Below, one piece after another: positions 1 to 9,167 of a stretch of 33,307 nt of DNA (positions within the stretch are counted from its first letter, which is position 1; each line of letters begins with the position of its first letter). The DNA is from Acinetobacter pecorum. Lineage in GTDB: Bacteria > Pseudomonadota > Gammaproteobacteria > Pseudomonadales > Moraxellaceae. The stretch lies in NCBI RefSeq assembly GCF_014837015.1, contig NZ_JACSPT010000026.1, forward strand, positions 1-33,307, given 5' to 3'. The position numbers and the translations under genes were made by a program. Below the pieces are notes generated by a model, which saw nothing but the letters and a program-made list of their open reading frames with translations, made no database searches and was not told the DNA's origin.

Positions 1-537
1 ATATAAAAATAATAATAGTAAGGTTAGACTTTTGTGTATTCTATCTGCGCTTTATAAAGGTTAAATTGATATATTTTTAGTAGAAATGAAAAAACTAATT
101 AAAATGAATAAAGAACCAAATATCAGTCTAAATCTATATTAGAAAATGTAATTTTTAAAGATTTACATAGGATCTTAACGCTTAAATTTTAATTCTTTTC
201 ACTATTTCTTTTTTTTCAAAAATAAATAGGTTAATATTTGAAAAATAGGGAGTTTTATGTTTTTTTGGAGAAGCAGGCTAATAACTATTCGATTATAAAA
301 TTATGTCATTAAAATAAAATACTTTAATAATAATTTGTATGGAAAATAAAAATAAAATTATGGCGCAAATCCACCTACTTAATTTATAAGAATTAAGTGG
401 GATTTTTTAATACGAACAAAATGTGAATTTAAGTTTCGTAAAGTAAAGGTTTAAGTACGTTTTCTAACTATTTTAAAATCTAAAAATGTTTTATCTTTTA
501 ATGCTTATTAATTCGACCAGAAGATATAGGCATTCAC
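1..537. other. AT-rich intergenic region at left edge
   Basis: This stretch is very AT-rich and has no open frame that looks like a gene. The only structure I can support is a terminator-like hairpin near 377-408, listed separately. The gene it would terminate lies off the window or has decayed. No recognisable repeat or insertion-sequence end is visible. Confidence 0.6.
371..408 (+). terminator. Probable rho-independent terminator
   Basis: An inverted repeat (ACTTAATT at 377-384, AATTAAGT at 391-398) encloses a six-base loop and is followed by GGGA and a run of six T. This fits an intrinsic terminator on the plus strand. No intact upstream gene is visible, so it may be left over from a lost gene. 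Confidence 0.5.
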
Positions 538-822
538 ATGACACAGGAAACACTGGTTTTAGTATATGATGAAGCTCTGAAGGTGCATGGTTCAGCTACG
601 CATGACATAAACGGTAAGTTGAAGTTTCTTGCAGAATACTTATCATTGTATGCAAAATTAAGGAATGAAGAAGCTCTTATTGAAATTAAGACTTTGACCG
701 TACGATGCAAATACAGATCTAGGTCTAGAACCTATTGGGTATTCGATATGCCTGAAATATCTAATAAAAAGCTATATATTGAATATCTTTTTGATTTAAT
801 TGGCGAATTTAAAAGGCTGTAA
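538..822 (+). CDS. Hypothetical protein, 94 aa
   Basis: I do not recognise this protein. It is a soluble-looking 94-residue sequence with no signal peptide or membrane segment. A basic patch (KYRSRSR, about residues 58-64) is followed by an aromatic stretch and an amphipathic C-terminal helix. The frame is open from an ATG, has a weak purine-rich region about 15 bases upstream, and is followed by a good terminator at 926-953, which supports a real transcription unit. It sits alone between AT-rich spacers, in a part of the window that looks accessory. It could be a small horizontally acquired gene or a lineage-specific orphan. Confidence 0.5.
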   Translation: MTQETLVLVYDEALKVHGSATHDINGKLKFLAEYLSLYAKLRNEEALIEIKTLTVRCKYRSRSRTYWVFDMPEISNKKLYIEYLFDLIGEFKRL

Positions 823-925
823 TAATCATTATAAATTACTAGCAATTGAATATTTAACATCTTTAAGAGACAGAATTTTATAAAACTCATAGATAGGTCA
901 TATAGCATTAGGGTCTCTCTATTTT

Positions 926-953
926 AAACCTCCTTTATTAGGAGGTATTTTTT
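926..953 (+). terminator. Rho-independent terminator
   Basis: ACCTCC and GGAGGT form a stem around a TTTATTA loop and are followed by ATTTTTT. It lies about 105 bases after the stop of the 94-residue gene and probably ends its transcript. Confidence 0.75.
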
Positions 954-1059
954 GCCTGTTAAAAAATCAAGGTTTTAATTTCTGTTTTTAAATCTCTATT
1001 TCATAATGTGTATTAAGATTGTTGATAAAGCTAGGCTCATATAAACCGTCTGTCTTAGG

Positions 1060-1065
1060 TATGAT
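1060..1065 (+). promoter_or_regulatory. Possible -10 element of decayed copy 1
   Basis: TATGAT lies 31 bases before the ATG of the decayed lipoprotein, and the same hexamer sits at the equivalent place before copy 2 (1584-1589). Conservation between the two diverged copies is the main support. No convincing -35 hexamer is seen in either. Confidence 0.35.
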
Positions 1066-1095
1066 CCTACTTTTATTTATTAAAGATATAAGTTT

Positions 1096-1399
1096 ATGAA
1101 ATTTATTTATAATTTATCATTTATTCTTGCAGCAGTGGCCTTGAATGCTTGTGCCGGAACTCCAGATAAAGAAGTCGTTTACAAGCCTGAAATGATGAAA
1201 AAATAAGTACCTGACAGTGCAGCTAAATTAGCACGTAAGACATTAGCAATGTGAAGCTGATATCAAATCAAAAACAAATGCTGAGGTTGTTAGACTGGTT
1301 GCACCGGGTCAACCTATCACTAAGGATTATCATCTAGGACGAATCAATGTAATTGTTGATCCACAAACTCAAAAAATTGTTAAGGCATTTTGTGATTAA
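1096..1399 (+). pseudogene. Decayed I78-type peptidase inhibitor lipoprotein (copy 1)
   Basis: An ATG at 1096 opens a lipoprotein signal peptide ending in L-N-A-C (Cys at residue 19), but a TAA stops the frame at 1204-1206 after 36 codons. Homology to the intact neighbour (1621-1923) continues past the stop (PDSAAKLARKT against SDEAAKLVGQT). It then shifts frame near 1250 and runs on as a clear match (EVVRLVAPGQP, then DPQTQKIVKAFCD) to a stop at 1397-1399. There are therefore two lesions, a nonsense codon and a frameshift. The start codons of the two copies are 525 bp apart and both have TATGAT about 32-37 bases upstream, so this is an old tandem duplication including the promoter. The stop leaves at most a short secreted lipopeptide. 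Confidence 0.75.
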
Positions 1400-1583
1400 A
1401 AACTAAAAAGCAATAGTCTACAGAATCTTCTTCGGGAGGTTATTTCCATTATAACTGTTAAAAAAATACGAAATTCGCCAAATCATCAAGCTGAAAGCAA
1501 GATACTTTTTTTATTAAGCTTTCTGTTTAAATAGAATGTATAGAGATTGTTGTTAAGCCTGTAGTCGAGGCTACCATATTCTG

Positions 1584-1589
1584 TATGAT
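1584..1589 (+). promoter_or_regulatory. Possible -10 element of I78 inhibitor gene
   Basis: TATGAT lies 32 bases before the preferred ATG at 1621 and matches the hexamer in the decayed copy. It overlaps the in-frame ATG at 1585, which argues against translation starting there. Confidence 0.35.
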
Positions 1590-1620
1590 TACCTTTTTTA
1601 TCCTGAAAAGACAAAATTTT

Positions 1621-1923
1621 ATGAAAATTATCCAGAATTTATCTTTAATGTTAGTTGCTGTCGCATTGACAGCATGTGCAAATAATCCTGAACAGATGCC
1701 TCCTCACCAAGGAAATACTATGAGCAGCTGTATATCTGATGAAGCAGCAAAACTTGTTGGGCAAACTGGTTTATCTGAAGCGACAATTAAGGCAAAGACT
1801 AAAGCTGAAATTGTACGTATGGTGGCGCCTGGCCAGCCGGTAACTTTAGATTACCGTTCAAATAGAATTACAGTAGTTACTGATCCACAAACTAAAATTA
1901 TCGTTCAAGCATCTTGTGGCTAA
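1621..1923 (+). CDS. I78-family peptidase inhibitor lipoprotein
   Basis: This is a 100-residue secreted protein. Residues 1-18 are a lipoprotein signal peptide with lipobox L-T-A-C, and Cys19 would carry the lipid. The mature part has the pattern of the I78 inhibitor family: Cys37, EAAKLVGQ at 41-48, then VAPGQPVTLDYRSNRI at 68-83, and a terminal CG with Cys99 as the likely disulfide partner of Cys37. Members studied elsewhere inhibit serine proteases; the target here is unknown. An ATG at 1585 is in frame, but it would put a hydrophilic stretch before the signal peptide and overlaps the presumed -10 box, so 1621 is preferred. The gene is the intact member of a tandem pair and is followed by a terminator. 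Confidence 0.75.
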   Translation: MKIIQNLSLMLVAVALTACANNPEQMPPHQGNTMSSCISDEAAKLVGQTGLSEATIKAKTKAEIVRMVAPGQPVTLDYRSNRITVVTDPQTKIIVQASCG

Positions 1924-1942
1924 TAACTCAAGACTGATTAAC

Positions 1943-1970
1943 AAAAAGCCATCTTCGGATGGTTTTTTTA
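1943..1970 (+). terminator. Rho-independent terminator after I78 gene
   Basis: GCCATC and GATGGT pair around a TTCG tetraloop and are followed by seven T. It lies about 20 bases after the stop of the lipoprotein gene. Confidence 0.85.
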
Positions 1971-2383
1971 TGGTGGCAATTTATGGACGCTCATTAATCT
2001 AAAACCCTAACCCATAAGCCTCTATCCAAGAAGAAATCTCGCCATCAATCACAACCATTGCTAACCTAACTTATTCAGATGTGAAAAAGCGGCAATTTGA
2101 ATTCATGCCAAATAAGATCAAGTGCATATTCAAAATAAATTTCCATATTTAAATATCGTAGATCACTGATTAAAATGACGAGATCTATGAATCCCAAATT
2201 ATTTTTAAAAAGAATTATATAAAATTCCAAGAGTGATAAAATTATAAGAATTAGCAATTTAGAAAGGAATCTACAAAAATAAAATTTGTAGATTGTAGAA
2301 ATGCAAAATAAGGTCAATTCAGTGCAGTTAAGAACCACTTTTAGTAAGTTGCAAGTTTTGAAAATACAAGGATATAGATATCT
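1971..2383. other. Intergenic spacer with possible gene debris
   Basis: No convincing gene is present. On the minus strand, about 2068-2000 reads as a short peptide (MVVIDGEISSWIEAYGLGF, then stop) with protein-like composition. It is cut off upstream by a stop, so it may be the 3' remnant of a lost gene. An 87-codon minus-strand frame at 2338-2075 is AT-driven, begins with GTG and has no ribosome site. Confidence 0.4.
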
Positions 2384-3544
2384 ATGCCAGCTCTAGCAAT
2401 TCAGCATAGACTCAGTGGATTCTACTTTTTTTACTATGCAATTGTCGGGGCGTTCCTGCCTTTTTGGAGTCTGTATCTTGAAGATCAGGGCTTCAATTAT
2501 CAGGAAATCGGGATTTTATCCTCTATTGCTATTATTACCCGGTTCTTTGCGCCGTTGATTTGGGGCTGGATTGCAGACAAGTCGGGTAAGCGAATGCTGC
2601 TGGTGCGTATAGCCACCTGGATGGAAGCTTGTATCTGGCTCATGATTTTCATTATTCCGAATAGCTTTCAATCTGTAGCCTTGCTAATGCTGATTTTCAG
2701 TTTCTTTCAGAATGCTATTCTTGCTCAGTTTGAAGGCGTAACCTTGTTCTGGCTCGGAGAAAAAAGAGCAGAGCTCTATGGCAAAGTACGAAAATGGGGA
2801 TCTGTCGGTTTTATAATCGGTGTATTCGGCTTAGGTACCGTCTTTGAAGTTATCAGCATCAGCATGTTGCCAGTCTTGTTGCTCTGTATTTCATTTCTGG
2901 CCTTTCTCTGGTCATTTACTATTAAAGAACCAAGGGCGGCACCCGCTGCACAGAAACAGCTCGAACCTTTATGGCCGATATTCAAACGTCCTGTCGTGTA
3001 TAGTTTTTTTCTGATTGAATTAATTCTGCTTTTTTCGCATGCACCATTCTATAGTTTTTATAGCAATTATCTAAGTCAGACAGGATTTAGTACCAGCCAG
3101 ATTGGTGTGCTGTGGTCAGTCGGAGTTATTGCGGAAATTATCATGTTTGCCTATGCAACATTCTTTCTGACACGCTGGTCATGGCGTCATCTGGTCACAG
3201 TATGTTTATTAATGACCGGATTGAGATGGTTGATGGTCGGGATGCTTCCTGCCTCATTCCTGGCACAGTTTTTTGCTCAAACGATTCATGCTTTCAGTTT
3301 TGGCTTGTTTCATATGATCGCAATGCGGGTGATTTTTCAGAACTTCTCTGCAGGGCAGCAAGGACGTGGACAGGCACTTTATAGCACTATGTGGGGGATC
3401 GGGGTGGCAAGCGGTAGTATTCTGGCTGGTTATTATTGGGATCAAATAGGCGGAACATCTATCTTTATCGCTGCTGCGGCATCGACCTTGTCAGGTTTAT
3501 TGCTGGTTTTCGGGTTGCCTAACAAAGTCGAACTGCAAAAATAG
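2384..3544 (+). CDS. MFS transporter, HcaT / phenylpropionate-permease-like
   Basis: This is a 386-residue inner-membrane protein with about 12 hydrophobic segments. The start (HRLSGFYFFYYAIVGAFLPF) and the loop between helices 2 and 3 (WGWIADKSGKR, about residues 65-75) fit the MFS branch that includes HcaT and nucleoside permease-like proteins. Its length is normal for that branch. The ATG follows AAGGA at a slightly long distance (11 bases). The gene is convergent with an amidase 22 bases away, and no terminator is visible between them. The substrate cannot be read from sequence. Aromatic acids or nucleosides are the known cargo of relatives, and nothing here narrows that. Confidence 0.85.
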   Translation: MPALAIQHRLSGFYFFYYAIVGAFLPFWSLYLEDQGFNYQEIGILSSIAIITRFFAPLIWGWIADKSGKRMLLVRIATWMEACIWLMIFIIPNSFQSVALLMLIFSFFQNAILAQFEGVTLFWLGEKRAELYGKVRKWGSVGFIIGVFGLGTVFEVISISMLPVLLLCISFLAFLWSFTIKEPRAAPAAQKQLEPLWPIFKRPVVYSFFLIELILLFSHAPFYSFYSNYLSQTGFSTSQIGVLWSVGVIAEIIMFAYATFFLTRWSWRHLVTVCLLMTGLRWLMVGMLPASFLAQFFAQTIHAFSFGLFHMIAMRVIFQNFSAGQQGRGQALYSTMWGIGVASGSILAGYYWDQIGGTSIFIAAAASTLSGLLLVFGLPNKVELQK

Positions 3545-3566
3545 GCTTGAACATATTATCTTGACA

Positions 3567-5057
3567 TTAAATACGGATTTTTGAGTATTGCTCAAACCAC
3601 GGCTGTGCCTGCTCCAGTTGGGCCGCCAGTTGGAGCAGTAGATCTTCACGTGCAAACGGCGCAATAAACTGTGAACCGAGCGGCAGGTTCTGGTCATTCC
3701 AGTACAGCGGTACCGACATTGCCGGAAGGCCGGTAATATTGGCGAGCTGGGTAAAGGGCACCCATTTCAGATTTTCTTTAACAATTTTATCGACCAGTTT
3801 GCCTTGTGCCAGCAAATGGGCTTTACCCACATTCAATAAAGCTTTTAAAATTGGTTTTTGCCAAGCAGGTGTTTTGACCTCACCATTTTTTGGAGCCACT
3901 GTGGCCGTTGCAGGCGTCAAATACAGATCATAATCATCAAAGAAATGATTCATCTGGGTTACATACTGACCCCAGTTATTTAGGTTCTGAATATAATCCA
4001 GCGCGCTGGTCTTGGCTCCGAAGGCGGCCAGTGCCAAAGAGTCCAATTCAAAATCATTCGATCTAGACGGATAGCTTTTCTGGATTTCATCCAGCATGAA
4101 AGAAAACTGGCTAAACCATGTGGTAATAAAATCCTTGGCCAACTGCATCCCATCAATCGCTGGACGGTCTTCAATCACTTCATGACCCAGAGACTCTAGT
4201 AGTTTTGCTGTATGTTTAATAGCTTGAATTGCATCCTGAGAGACAGGTGTGCCAATCGTAGAATAAGTGCTAAACGCGATTTTCAGCTTCTTGGGTGGCT
4301 GCTGAATCACATCCAGATAATGATGTTGAGGACGTTGAATTTTAAACAGTGAACTATGATCTTCACCATGAGTAGCATCCAGCATTGCAGCACTGTCACG
4401 CACCGTTTTGGTTAATACATGCTGAATCGCAGCGCCATGCATGGCTTCACTCATTTGTGGTCCCCAAGGTGTACGGCCTCGACTCGGTTTCAGGCCGAAA
4501 AGGCCACAATAGGAGGCAGGGATACGAATCGAGCCACCACCATCGCCAGCACCCGCAATTGGCACAATTCCGGCTGCCACAGCAGAAGCCGAACCACCTG
4601 AAGAGCCGCCACTATTATGCTGTAAATTCCACGGATTTTTACAGATGCCCCAAGCATCTGGTTCAGTAATACCTTTAATGCCAAATTCAGGCGTATTGGT
4701 GCGTCCAAAGGTCACAATTCCGGCTTTTTCCCAGCGATTGACAATCTCGGCATTGGTCTCGGCGATATAACTGATCCGTTTTAAACCCTGACAGCCATAA
4801 GAAGTCGGATAGCCTGCATATTCCTGAAACAGGTCTTTGACCAGAAAAGGTACACCGGCAAAAGGGCCAGACAGATTTTGCTGGCTACGTTTTAACGCAT
4901 GTTCATGCATCGGGATGATAATTGCATTCAGCTCGGGATTGGCAATTGAGCTACGTTCCAGGGCAGCAGATAAAAGTTCACTTGAATGTACCTGTTTATT
5001 GCGGACCAGTTCAGCGAGCCCTAAACCGTCATATTGTAGATATTCTTCTAATTTCAT
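3567..5057 (-). CDS. Amidase-signature family hydrolase
   Basis: This is a 496-residue cytoplasmic enzyme of the amidase signature family, which hydrolyses carboxamides with a Ser-cisSer-Lys triad. All three residues can be placed: Lys74 in FLVKDL, Ser152 in SGGSSGGSASA and the nucleophile Ser176 in GDGGGSIRIP. The 24-residue spacing between the two serines is the one seen in fatty acid amide hydrolase. No GatB or GatC partner is adjacent, so it is not the tRNA amidotransferase subunit. The ATG has a GGGAAGGG purine run directly upstream. It is convergent with the MFS gene. The physiological amide is unknown. Confidence 0.9.
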   Translation of the reverse strand: MKLEEYLQYDGLGLAELVRNKQVHSSELLSAALERSSIANPELNAIIIPMHEHALKRSQQNLSGPFAGVPFLVKDLFQEYAGYPTSYGCQGLKRISYIAETNAEIVNRWEKAGIVTFGRTNTPEFGIKGITEPDAWGICKNPWNLQHNSGGSSGGSASAVAAGIVPIAGAGDGGGSIRIPASYCGLFGLKPSRGRTPWGPQMSEAMHGAAIQHVLTKTVRDSAAMLDATHGEDHSSLFKIQRPQHHYLDVIQQPPKKLKIAFSTYSTIGTPVSQDAIQAIKHTAKLLESLGHEVIEDRPAIDGMQLAKDFITTWFSQFSFMLDEIQKSYPSRSNDFELDSLALAAFGAKTSALDYIQNLNNWGQYVTQMNHFFDDYDLYLTPATATVAPKNGEVKTPAWQKPILKALLNVGKAHLLAQGKLVDKIVKENLKWVPFTQLANITGLPAMSVPLYWNDQNLPLGSQFIAPFAREDLLLQLAAQLEQAQPWFEQYSKIRI

Positions 5058-5106
5058 TGCCCTTCCCTAGCGTTGATACTGTTTTAAGGTTGTAGAGGTT
5101 TTATGC

Positions 5107-6537
5107 TTAAGATGCAAGTACCACCTGATTGCGCCCACGATGTTTGGCCTGATATAGGGCTTGGTCTGCAATATTAATCAGGTTTTGCAGATCTTGGGAG
5201 TTGGGTTCATTTTGGTGGGTGATGCCTATGCTCACTGTAATATACAAAGATGAGCCATCTGATTGATGCATCGGGGTTTTCTCCACAAGGTCTCGAATCC
5301 GTTCTGCAATGATGCGGGCTTCTGAAGGCTCAGTATTCCAGAGTAAGAGTACAAATTCTTCTCCGCCAATGCGTGCAAATAGATCTTGGGCACGTAAGTT
5401 GTTACGTACAATTTGTGCAAAGTGTTGCAGGACTTTATCACCGACATGATGGCCAAAATGATCGTTCAGGCGTTTGAAATAATCAATATCCAGCATGATC
5501 ACTGAAAATTCCATCGTCTTGGCATATTGCAGTAAATATTCGCCTTTCTTAAAGAAGAAATGACGATTCATGGTTCGCGTTAGACTATCGTGATTAGCCA
5601 GATATAGAACCCGTTTAAACAGTTCATTGCGGTTTTGGCTGATAATACACAGGATGAGCGGAGATAAGGCCAGCATAAACAGCCCGATCCGCAGTGAAAT
5701 ATAAATCGTGGAATCGGCCAGTATGGTGTGATTGGTTGCATAAAACTGTGTCAGGCTGTAATAGGTCAAAATGATGACAAAAGCATTGATCATGGTCATG
5801 GTAAACAGGCGATAGGTCAATGCAGCCCAGATCAGTGCAGCCAAAGGGTAGAGCATTGCGCCCGGGCCTGCAAAAATATTGGTAATGATGACACAGGCCA
5901 CGACTGAAGATGCCGGTAAAAAATAGCTGAAATAATTACGTTTTTGACGACGGTTTTTAAATAGATACTGCAGGTCTTTTATTCTTGGGAATGCCAAGAT
6001 TAAAGGGAGAAACACAATATAATTCACCATTTCACCGGTCCACCACAGACCAAAATCAATCCATAAATTTTCTTTGGTCATGAATGAATTTGGTAGATTC
6101 GGCAAGGTGAGAACTGCAAAGGCTGCACTGGCCAGACAGCCTGCAAAAGCGAAGATGCCAAATAAATGAACAAAGGTATAACCGGTATTATAGTATTTGT
6201 AATTAATCTTGAAATATCGAATAAAAAATATCGAAACAATGGTACTAATCAAATTGGAAAGGGTAAGAAACAGGCTATGCAGTAAACCATTCCCGGTGAC
6301 CAGATCTGCAAACATAAAAGCACTGAACGCGCCTAACCAGCCTCCCAGATTATTTAAATGTGGAAAGCGTAAAAATAGGGCCAGCAAAGCCGCGTTCGCC
6401 GGCCATAATAAGGCCAGATACTCTAGCGGTCTGGTTGCGATCCCAATAAGACAACATACTAAAACAGCAAAAACAATAACGAAATAAGCATGAGTTTCAT
6501 GATTTAATTGTTTTTCTGTTATTCGAGCTAATTGCAA
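5107..6537 (-). CDS. Membrane diguanylate cyclase, MASE1-GGDEF
   Basis: This 476-residue protein would make cyclic di-GMP from two GTP. Residues about 15-300 form a multi-helix membrane sensor resembling MASE1 (WPANAALLALFLRF early, then LGGWLGAFSAFMFADL). The GGDEF domain occupies about 310-476. The active-site loop is intact as GGEEF at 391-395. An RAQD product-inhibition site lies at 382-385, exactly five residues before it, so feedback inhibition is expected. The frame opens with TTG at 6537-6535, preceded by AGGA eight bases away; no ATG occurs near the N-terminus. There is no EAL domain. The signal sensed by MASE1 is unknown. It stands alone, upstream of no obvious partner. Confidence 0.9.
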   Translation of the reverse strand: MQLARITEKQLNHETHAYFVIVFAVLVCCLIGIATRPLEYLALLWPANAALLALFLRFPHLNNLGGWLGAFSAFMFADLVTGNGLLHSLFLTLSNLISTIVSIFFIRYFKINYKYYNTGYTFVHLFGIFAFAGCLASAAFAVLTLPNLPNSFMTKENLWIDFGLWWTGEMVNYIVFLPLILAFPRIKDLQYLFKNRRQKRNYFSYFLPASSVVACVIITNIFAGPGAMLYPLAALIWAALTYRLFTMTMINAFVIILTYYSLTQFYATNHTILADSTIYISLRIGLFMLALSPLILCIISQNRNELFKRVLYLANHDSLTRTMNRHFFFKKGEYLLQYAKTMEFSVIMLDIDYFKRLNDHFGHHVGDKVLQHFAQIVRNNLRAQDLFARIGGEEFVLLLWNTEPSEARIIAERIRDLVEKTPMHQSDGSSLYITVSIGITHQNEPNSQDLQNLINIADQALYQAKHRGRNQVVLAS

Positions 6538-6820
6538 ATTTAAAATCCTATATTCAAATTTTTAAGTGTGAATGATCACTTTGTTTAGCAACTAAGTTTG
6601 ACCCAAAATATGATTTTATTGTTTGATTAATCTGTTATTAATACGAACTATTAAGATTCTTATATACGAAATATATACAAAAAAAATCAGAAAAGAAATC
6701 TATGTTTTTAAACAATGTGATAAATAGTTTCTGACTCTGTATTGAAATTGCGTTAGAGTGGGACATGATCCCAATAAATATGATAATTTAGAATTAATTG
6801 TTAAAAAGATGCCAGTAAAT

Positions 6821-7297
6821 ATGAAAAAAACATGTCTTAGCCTTATCTTAATCATGAGCTCACCTTGGCTAATGGCGACAGAAAATAAAAAATCAGAGAA
6901 TACTCCAGTTAAAACTGCTGAAATTCCAAATACCTTTACTGTTAAAACCCGTCCGGAAATTGTCGGTTTGTGGGGGATGGAAATTCCGAATAATAAAAAG
7001 TGCATCGAATATTATAATTTTAAGGGAAATAATAATGTTGTGATCAAAAGTGGCGACGAATGGACATCAGGGTTATATGATTATCAACCCGCACAAGACC
7101 CTTCGCAGCAGATTCCCGCACTAATTCTGCAAGTGAAATATGATAATAATGAAAAAGACTGCTCGGGTAACCAAGTTGACCAATCTGGTGAAATTTCACA
7201 GTATTTTGTGAAATGGCAAAACTCTTATACGATTAATTTCTGTGCCAATGAAAAAGCTGAGCAATGTTTTGCCGTCCTCAGACGCGTATTGCCTTAG
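6821..7297 (+). CDS. Exported hypothetical protein, 158 aa
   Basis: I do not recognise a family. The preferred start at 6821 gives a classical Sec signal peptide (MKKTCLSLILIMSSPWLMA) with cleavage likely after A19. The open frame extends upstream to 6758, but that would bury the signal peptide behind 21 hydrophilic residues. The mature protein is small and soluble, with WGMEIPNNKKCIEYYNF around 62-78 and four Cys after the signal region (72, 120, 145 and 152), enough for two disulfides in the periplasm. It ends at a strong bidirectional terminator shared with accC. Confidence 0.65.
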   Translation: MKKTCLSLILIMSSPWLMATENKKSENTPVKTAEIPNTFTVKTRPEIVGLWGMEIPNNKKCIEYYNFKGNNNVVIKSGDEWTSGLYDYQPAQDPSQQIPALILQVKYDNNEKDCSGNQVDQSGEISQYFVKWQNSYTINFCANEKAEQCFAVLRRVLP

Positions 7298-7309
7298 ATT
7301 GCAAACAAT

Positions 7310-7339
7310 AAAAAACCGCTGAATGACAGCGGTTTTTTT
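7310..7339. terminator. Bidirectional terminator between exported protein gene and accC
   Basis: AAAAACCGCT and AGCGGTTTTTTT form a stem with a GAATGAC loop, A-rich on one side and T-rich on the other. It can therefore terminate the plus-strand gene ending at 7297 and the minus-strand accC ending at 7352. Confidence 0.9.
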
Positions 7340-7351
7340 ATAAGCTTGGTT

Positions 7352-8716
7352 TTAGGCGTTGTCTTCAGCATTTTCAAGCTGCTTTAACAAATGTTTTTCC
7401 AGATAATGAATATCCATTGCCTGTTTGCAGAAGTTCTTGTCCTGAAGGATTAAATCTTTATGCAAAGGAATATTGGTTTTCACACCAGTCAGAATCATTT
7501 CGTCCAGAGCATTTCTCATGCGCGAAATAGACGTTTCACGATCCTTACCATGTGCAATCAGTTTCGCAATCATCGAATCATAATAGGGTGGAATGCTATA
7601 ACCTGGATAAACATGTGAATCCAGGCGAATGCCCGCACCCCCTGGTGCATAAAAGTTTTCGATCTTGCCTGGTGAAGGTAAGAAGGTAGAGGGATCTTCT
7701 GCGTTAATACGGCATTCAATCGCATGCCCCAAAACCTTGACATCTTCTTGCTGGATATCGAGACCTAAACCACCCGCAATACGCAATTGCTGTTCAATAA
7801 TATCAATACCCGTAACCATTTCTGTCACCGGATGTTCAACCTGAACACGCGTATTCATTTCAATAAAGAAGAATTCATCATCTTCAAACAAGAATTCGAA
7901 GGTACCCGCACCACGATATTGCATCAGCTTACATGCATTCACACAAGCTTCCAGAATGTCAGCACGTGCTTGCTCTGGCAAGTTCGGTGCTGGAGCTTCT
8001 TCCAGTACTTTTTGGTGGCGGCGCTGCAGCGAGCAGTCACGATCATACAGATGAATCGCATGGCCATTACCATCGGCGAGTACTTGTACTTCGACATGAC
8101 GTGGCTTTTGCAGGAAACGTTCCATATAGACCGTATCATCTCCAAACCACATTTCTGCATCACGCTGTGCAGCCTGAACTGATTCCAGCAGGGTATCGAC
8201 ATTTTCCACGATACGCATACCACGACCACCACCGCCAGAAGCGGCTTTGACGATCAGCGGGAAACCGATTTCTTTCGCTTCAGCCAAGGCATTATTAGGC
8301 GTCACTGCATGAGCTGAACCGGGTACAGTCGGGACACCCGCTTTACGCATGGCCATAATCGCAGAAACTTTGTTCCCCATTAAACGAATATGTTCAGGAC
8401 GTGGACCAATAAAGATAAAACCAGAATTTTCTACGATTTCGGCAAATTCTGCATTTTCAGCGAGGAAGCCATAGCCAGGATGGATAGCGTCTGCACCGGT
8501 AATTTCGGCAGCAGTAATAATCGCTGGAATATTCAGGTAGCTGTCACTGCTCGCACCTGGGCCAATGCATACTGCTTCATCACAGAAACGCAAATGCATT
8601 AGGTCCTTGTCTGCGTCAGAATAGACACCTACAGTTTTGATCCCTAAAGTTCTGCAAGCTCGGGTGATGCGTAACGCAATCTCACCACGGTTTGCAATTA
8701 AAACTTTTTGCAACAT
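7352..8716 (-). CDS. accC: Biotin carboxylase subunit of acetyl-CoA carboxylase
   Basis: This 454-residue enzyme carboxylates the biotin carried by AccB using ATP and bicarbonate, the first half of the committed step of fatty acid synthesis. The N-terminal domain begins [16 protein letters not shown]. The ATP-grasp domain carries the glycine loop ASGGGGRGM at 159-167 and the catalytic segment [14 protein letters not shown] near 286-299. The C-terminal domain completes a protein of normal length. It lies 18 bases downstream of accB in the order aroQ-accB-accC, which is common in gammaproteobacteria, and is expected to be co-transcribed. It is probably essential. Confidence 0.98.
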   Translation of the reverse strand: MLQKVLIANRGEIALRITRACRTLGIKTVGVYSDADKDLMHLRFCDEAVCIGPGASSDSYLNIPAIITAAEITGADAIHPGYGFLAENAEFAEIVENSGFIFIGPRPEHIRLMGNKVSAIMAMRKAGVPTVPGSAHAVTPNNALAEAKEIGFPLIVKAASGGGGRGMRIVENVDTLLESVQAAQRDAEMWFGDDTVYMERFLQKPRHVEVQVLADGNGHAIHLYDRDCSLQRRHQKVLEEAPAPNLPEQARADILEACVNACKLMQYRGAGTFEFLFEDDEFFFIEMNTRVQVEHPVTEMVTGIDIIEQQLRIAGGLGLDIQQEDVKVLGHAIECRINAEDPSTFLPSPGKIENFYAPGGAGIRLDSHVYPGYSIPPYYDSMIAKLIAHGKDRETSISRMRNALDEMILTGVKTNIPLHKDLILQDKNFCKQAMDIHYLEKHLLKQLENAEDNA

Positions 8717-8734
8717 TATAAATCCCCGGGGTGA

Positions 8735-9151
8735 TTAAGCGCGGTAGCGGAAAAGTGGTTGACCGAATTGAATCACTTCACCATTTTTCACCAGAATTTC
8801 TTCAATCACACCGCTTTGAGTGGCTTCAATCGGGTTCATGATTTTCATTGCTTCGATAATACCGAGCGTATCGCCTGCAGAAACGGTCTGGCCAACTTTA
8901 ACAAATGTCGGTTCACCTGGGCTTGGTGCTGCATAGAACACGCCGACCATTGGTGAAGTTTCAACAGCACCGCGAGGAGATTTTGCCACTGGCGCTTCGG
9001 CTGCTGGTGCAGGCATCGCAGGAACAGCTGCTGCAACCACTGGATTACGACGAGTTAATGCAATCGATTGATCGCCTTCTTTAACTTCGATCGCCTGTAA
9101 GTCAGATTCAATCATCAAATCGATGAGTTTCTTGATTTTACGGATATCCAT
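8735..9151 (-). CDS. accB: Biotin carboxyl carrier protein of acetyl-CoA carboxylase
   Basis: This 138-residue protein carries biotin between the AccC and AccAD active sites. The N-terminal part (1-36) is the AccC-binding region, followed by an Ala/Pro-rich linker (about 37-58). The biotinyl domain contains IIEAMKIMN, with Lys103 the residue that BirA biotinylates. The linker and length are ordinary for the family. It starts 16 bases after the aroQ stop and precedes accC. Confidence 0.98.
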   Translation of the reverse strand: MDIRKIKKLIDLMIESDLQAIEVKEGDQSIALTRRNPVVAAAVPAMPAPAAEAPVAKSPRGAVETSPMVGVFYAAPSPGEPTFVKVGQTVSAGDTLGIIEAMKIMNPIEATQSGVIEEILVKNGEVIQFGQPLFRYRA

Positions 9152-9167
9152 GAGACAGTATTCCTAA

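Noticed and set aside
1585..1620. Upstream ATG for the I78 lipoprotein
   Set aside because: It overlaps the presumed -10 box and would place hydrophilic residues before the signal peptide.
2000..2068. Protein-like minus-strand peptide before a stop
   Set aside because: Too short to assign. It may be the tail of a lost gene and is noted only within the spacer entry.
2075..2338. Minus-strand 87-codon hydrophobic frame
   Set aside because: It starts at GTG without a ribosome site and its composition follows from AT-rich sequence. No family resemblance.
7787..8250. Long plus-strand frames opposite accC
   Set aside because: They are antisense shadows of a well-conserved coding sequence.
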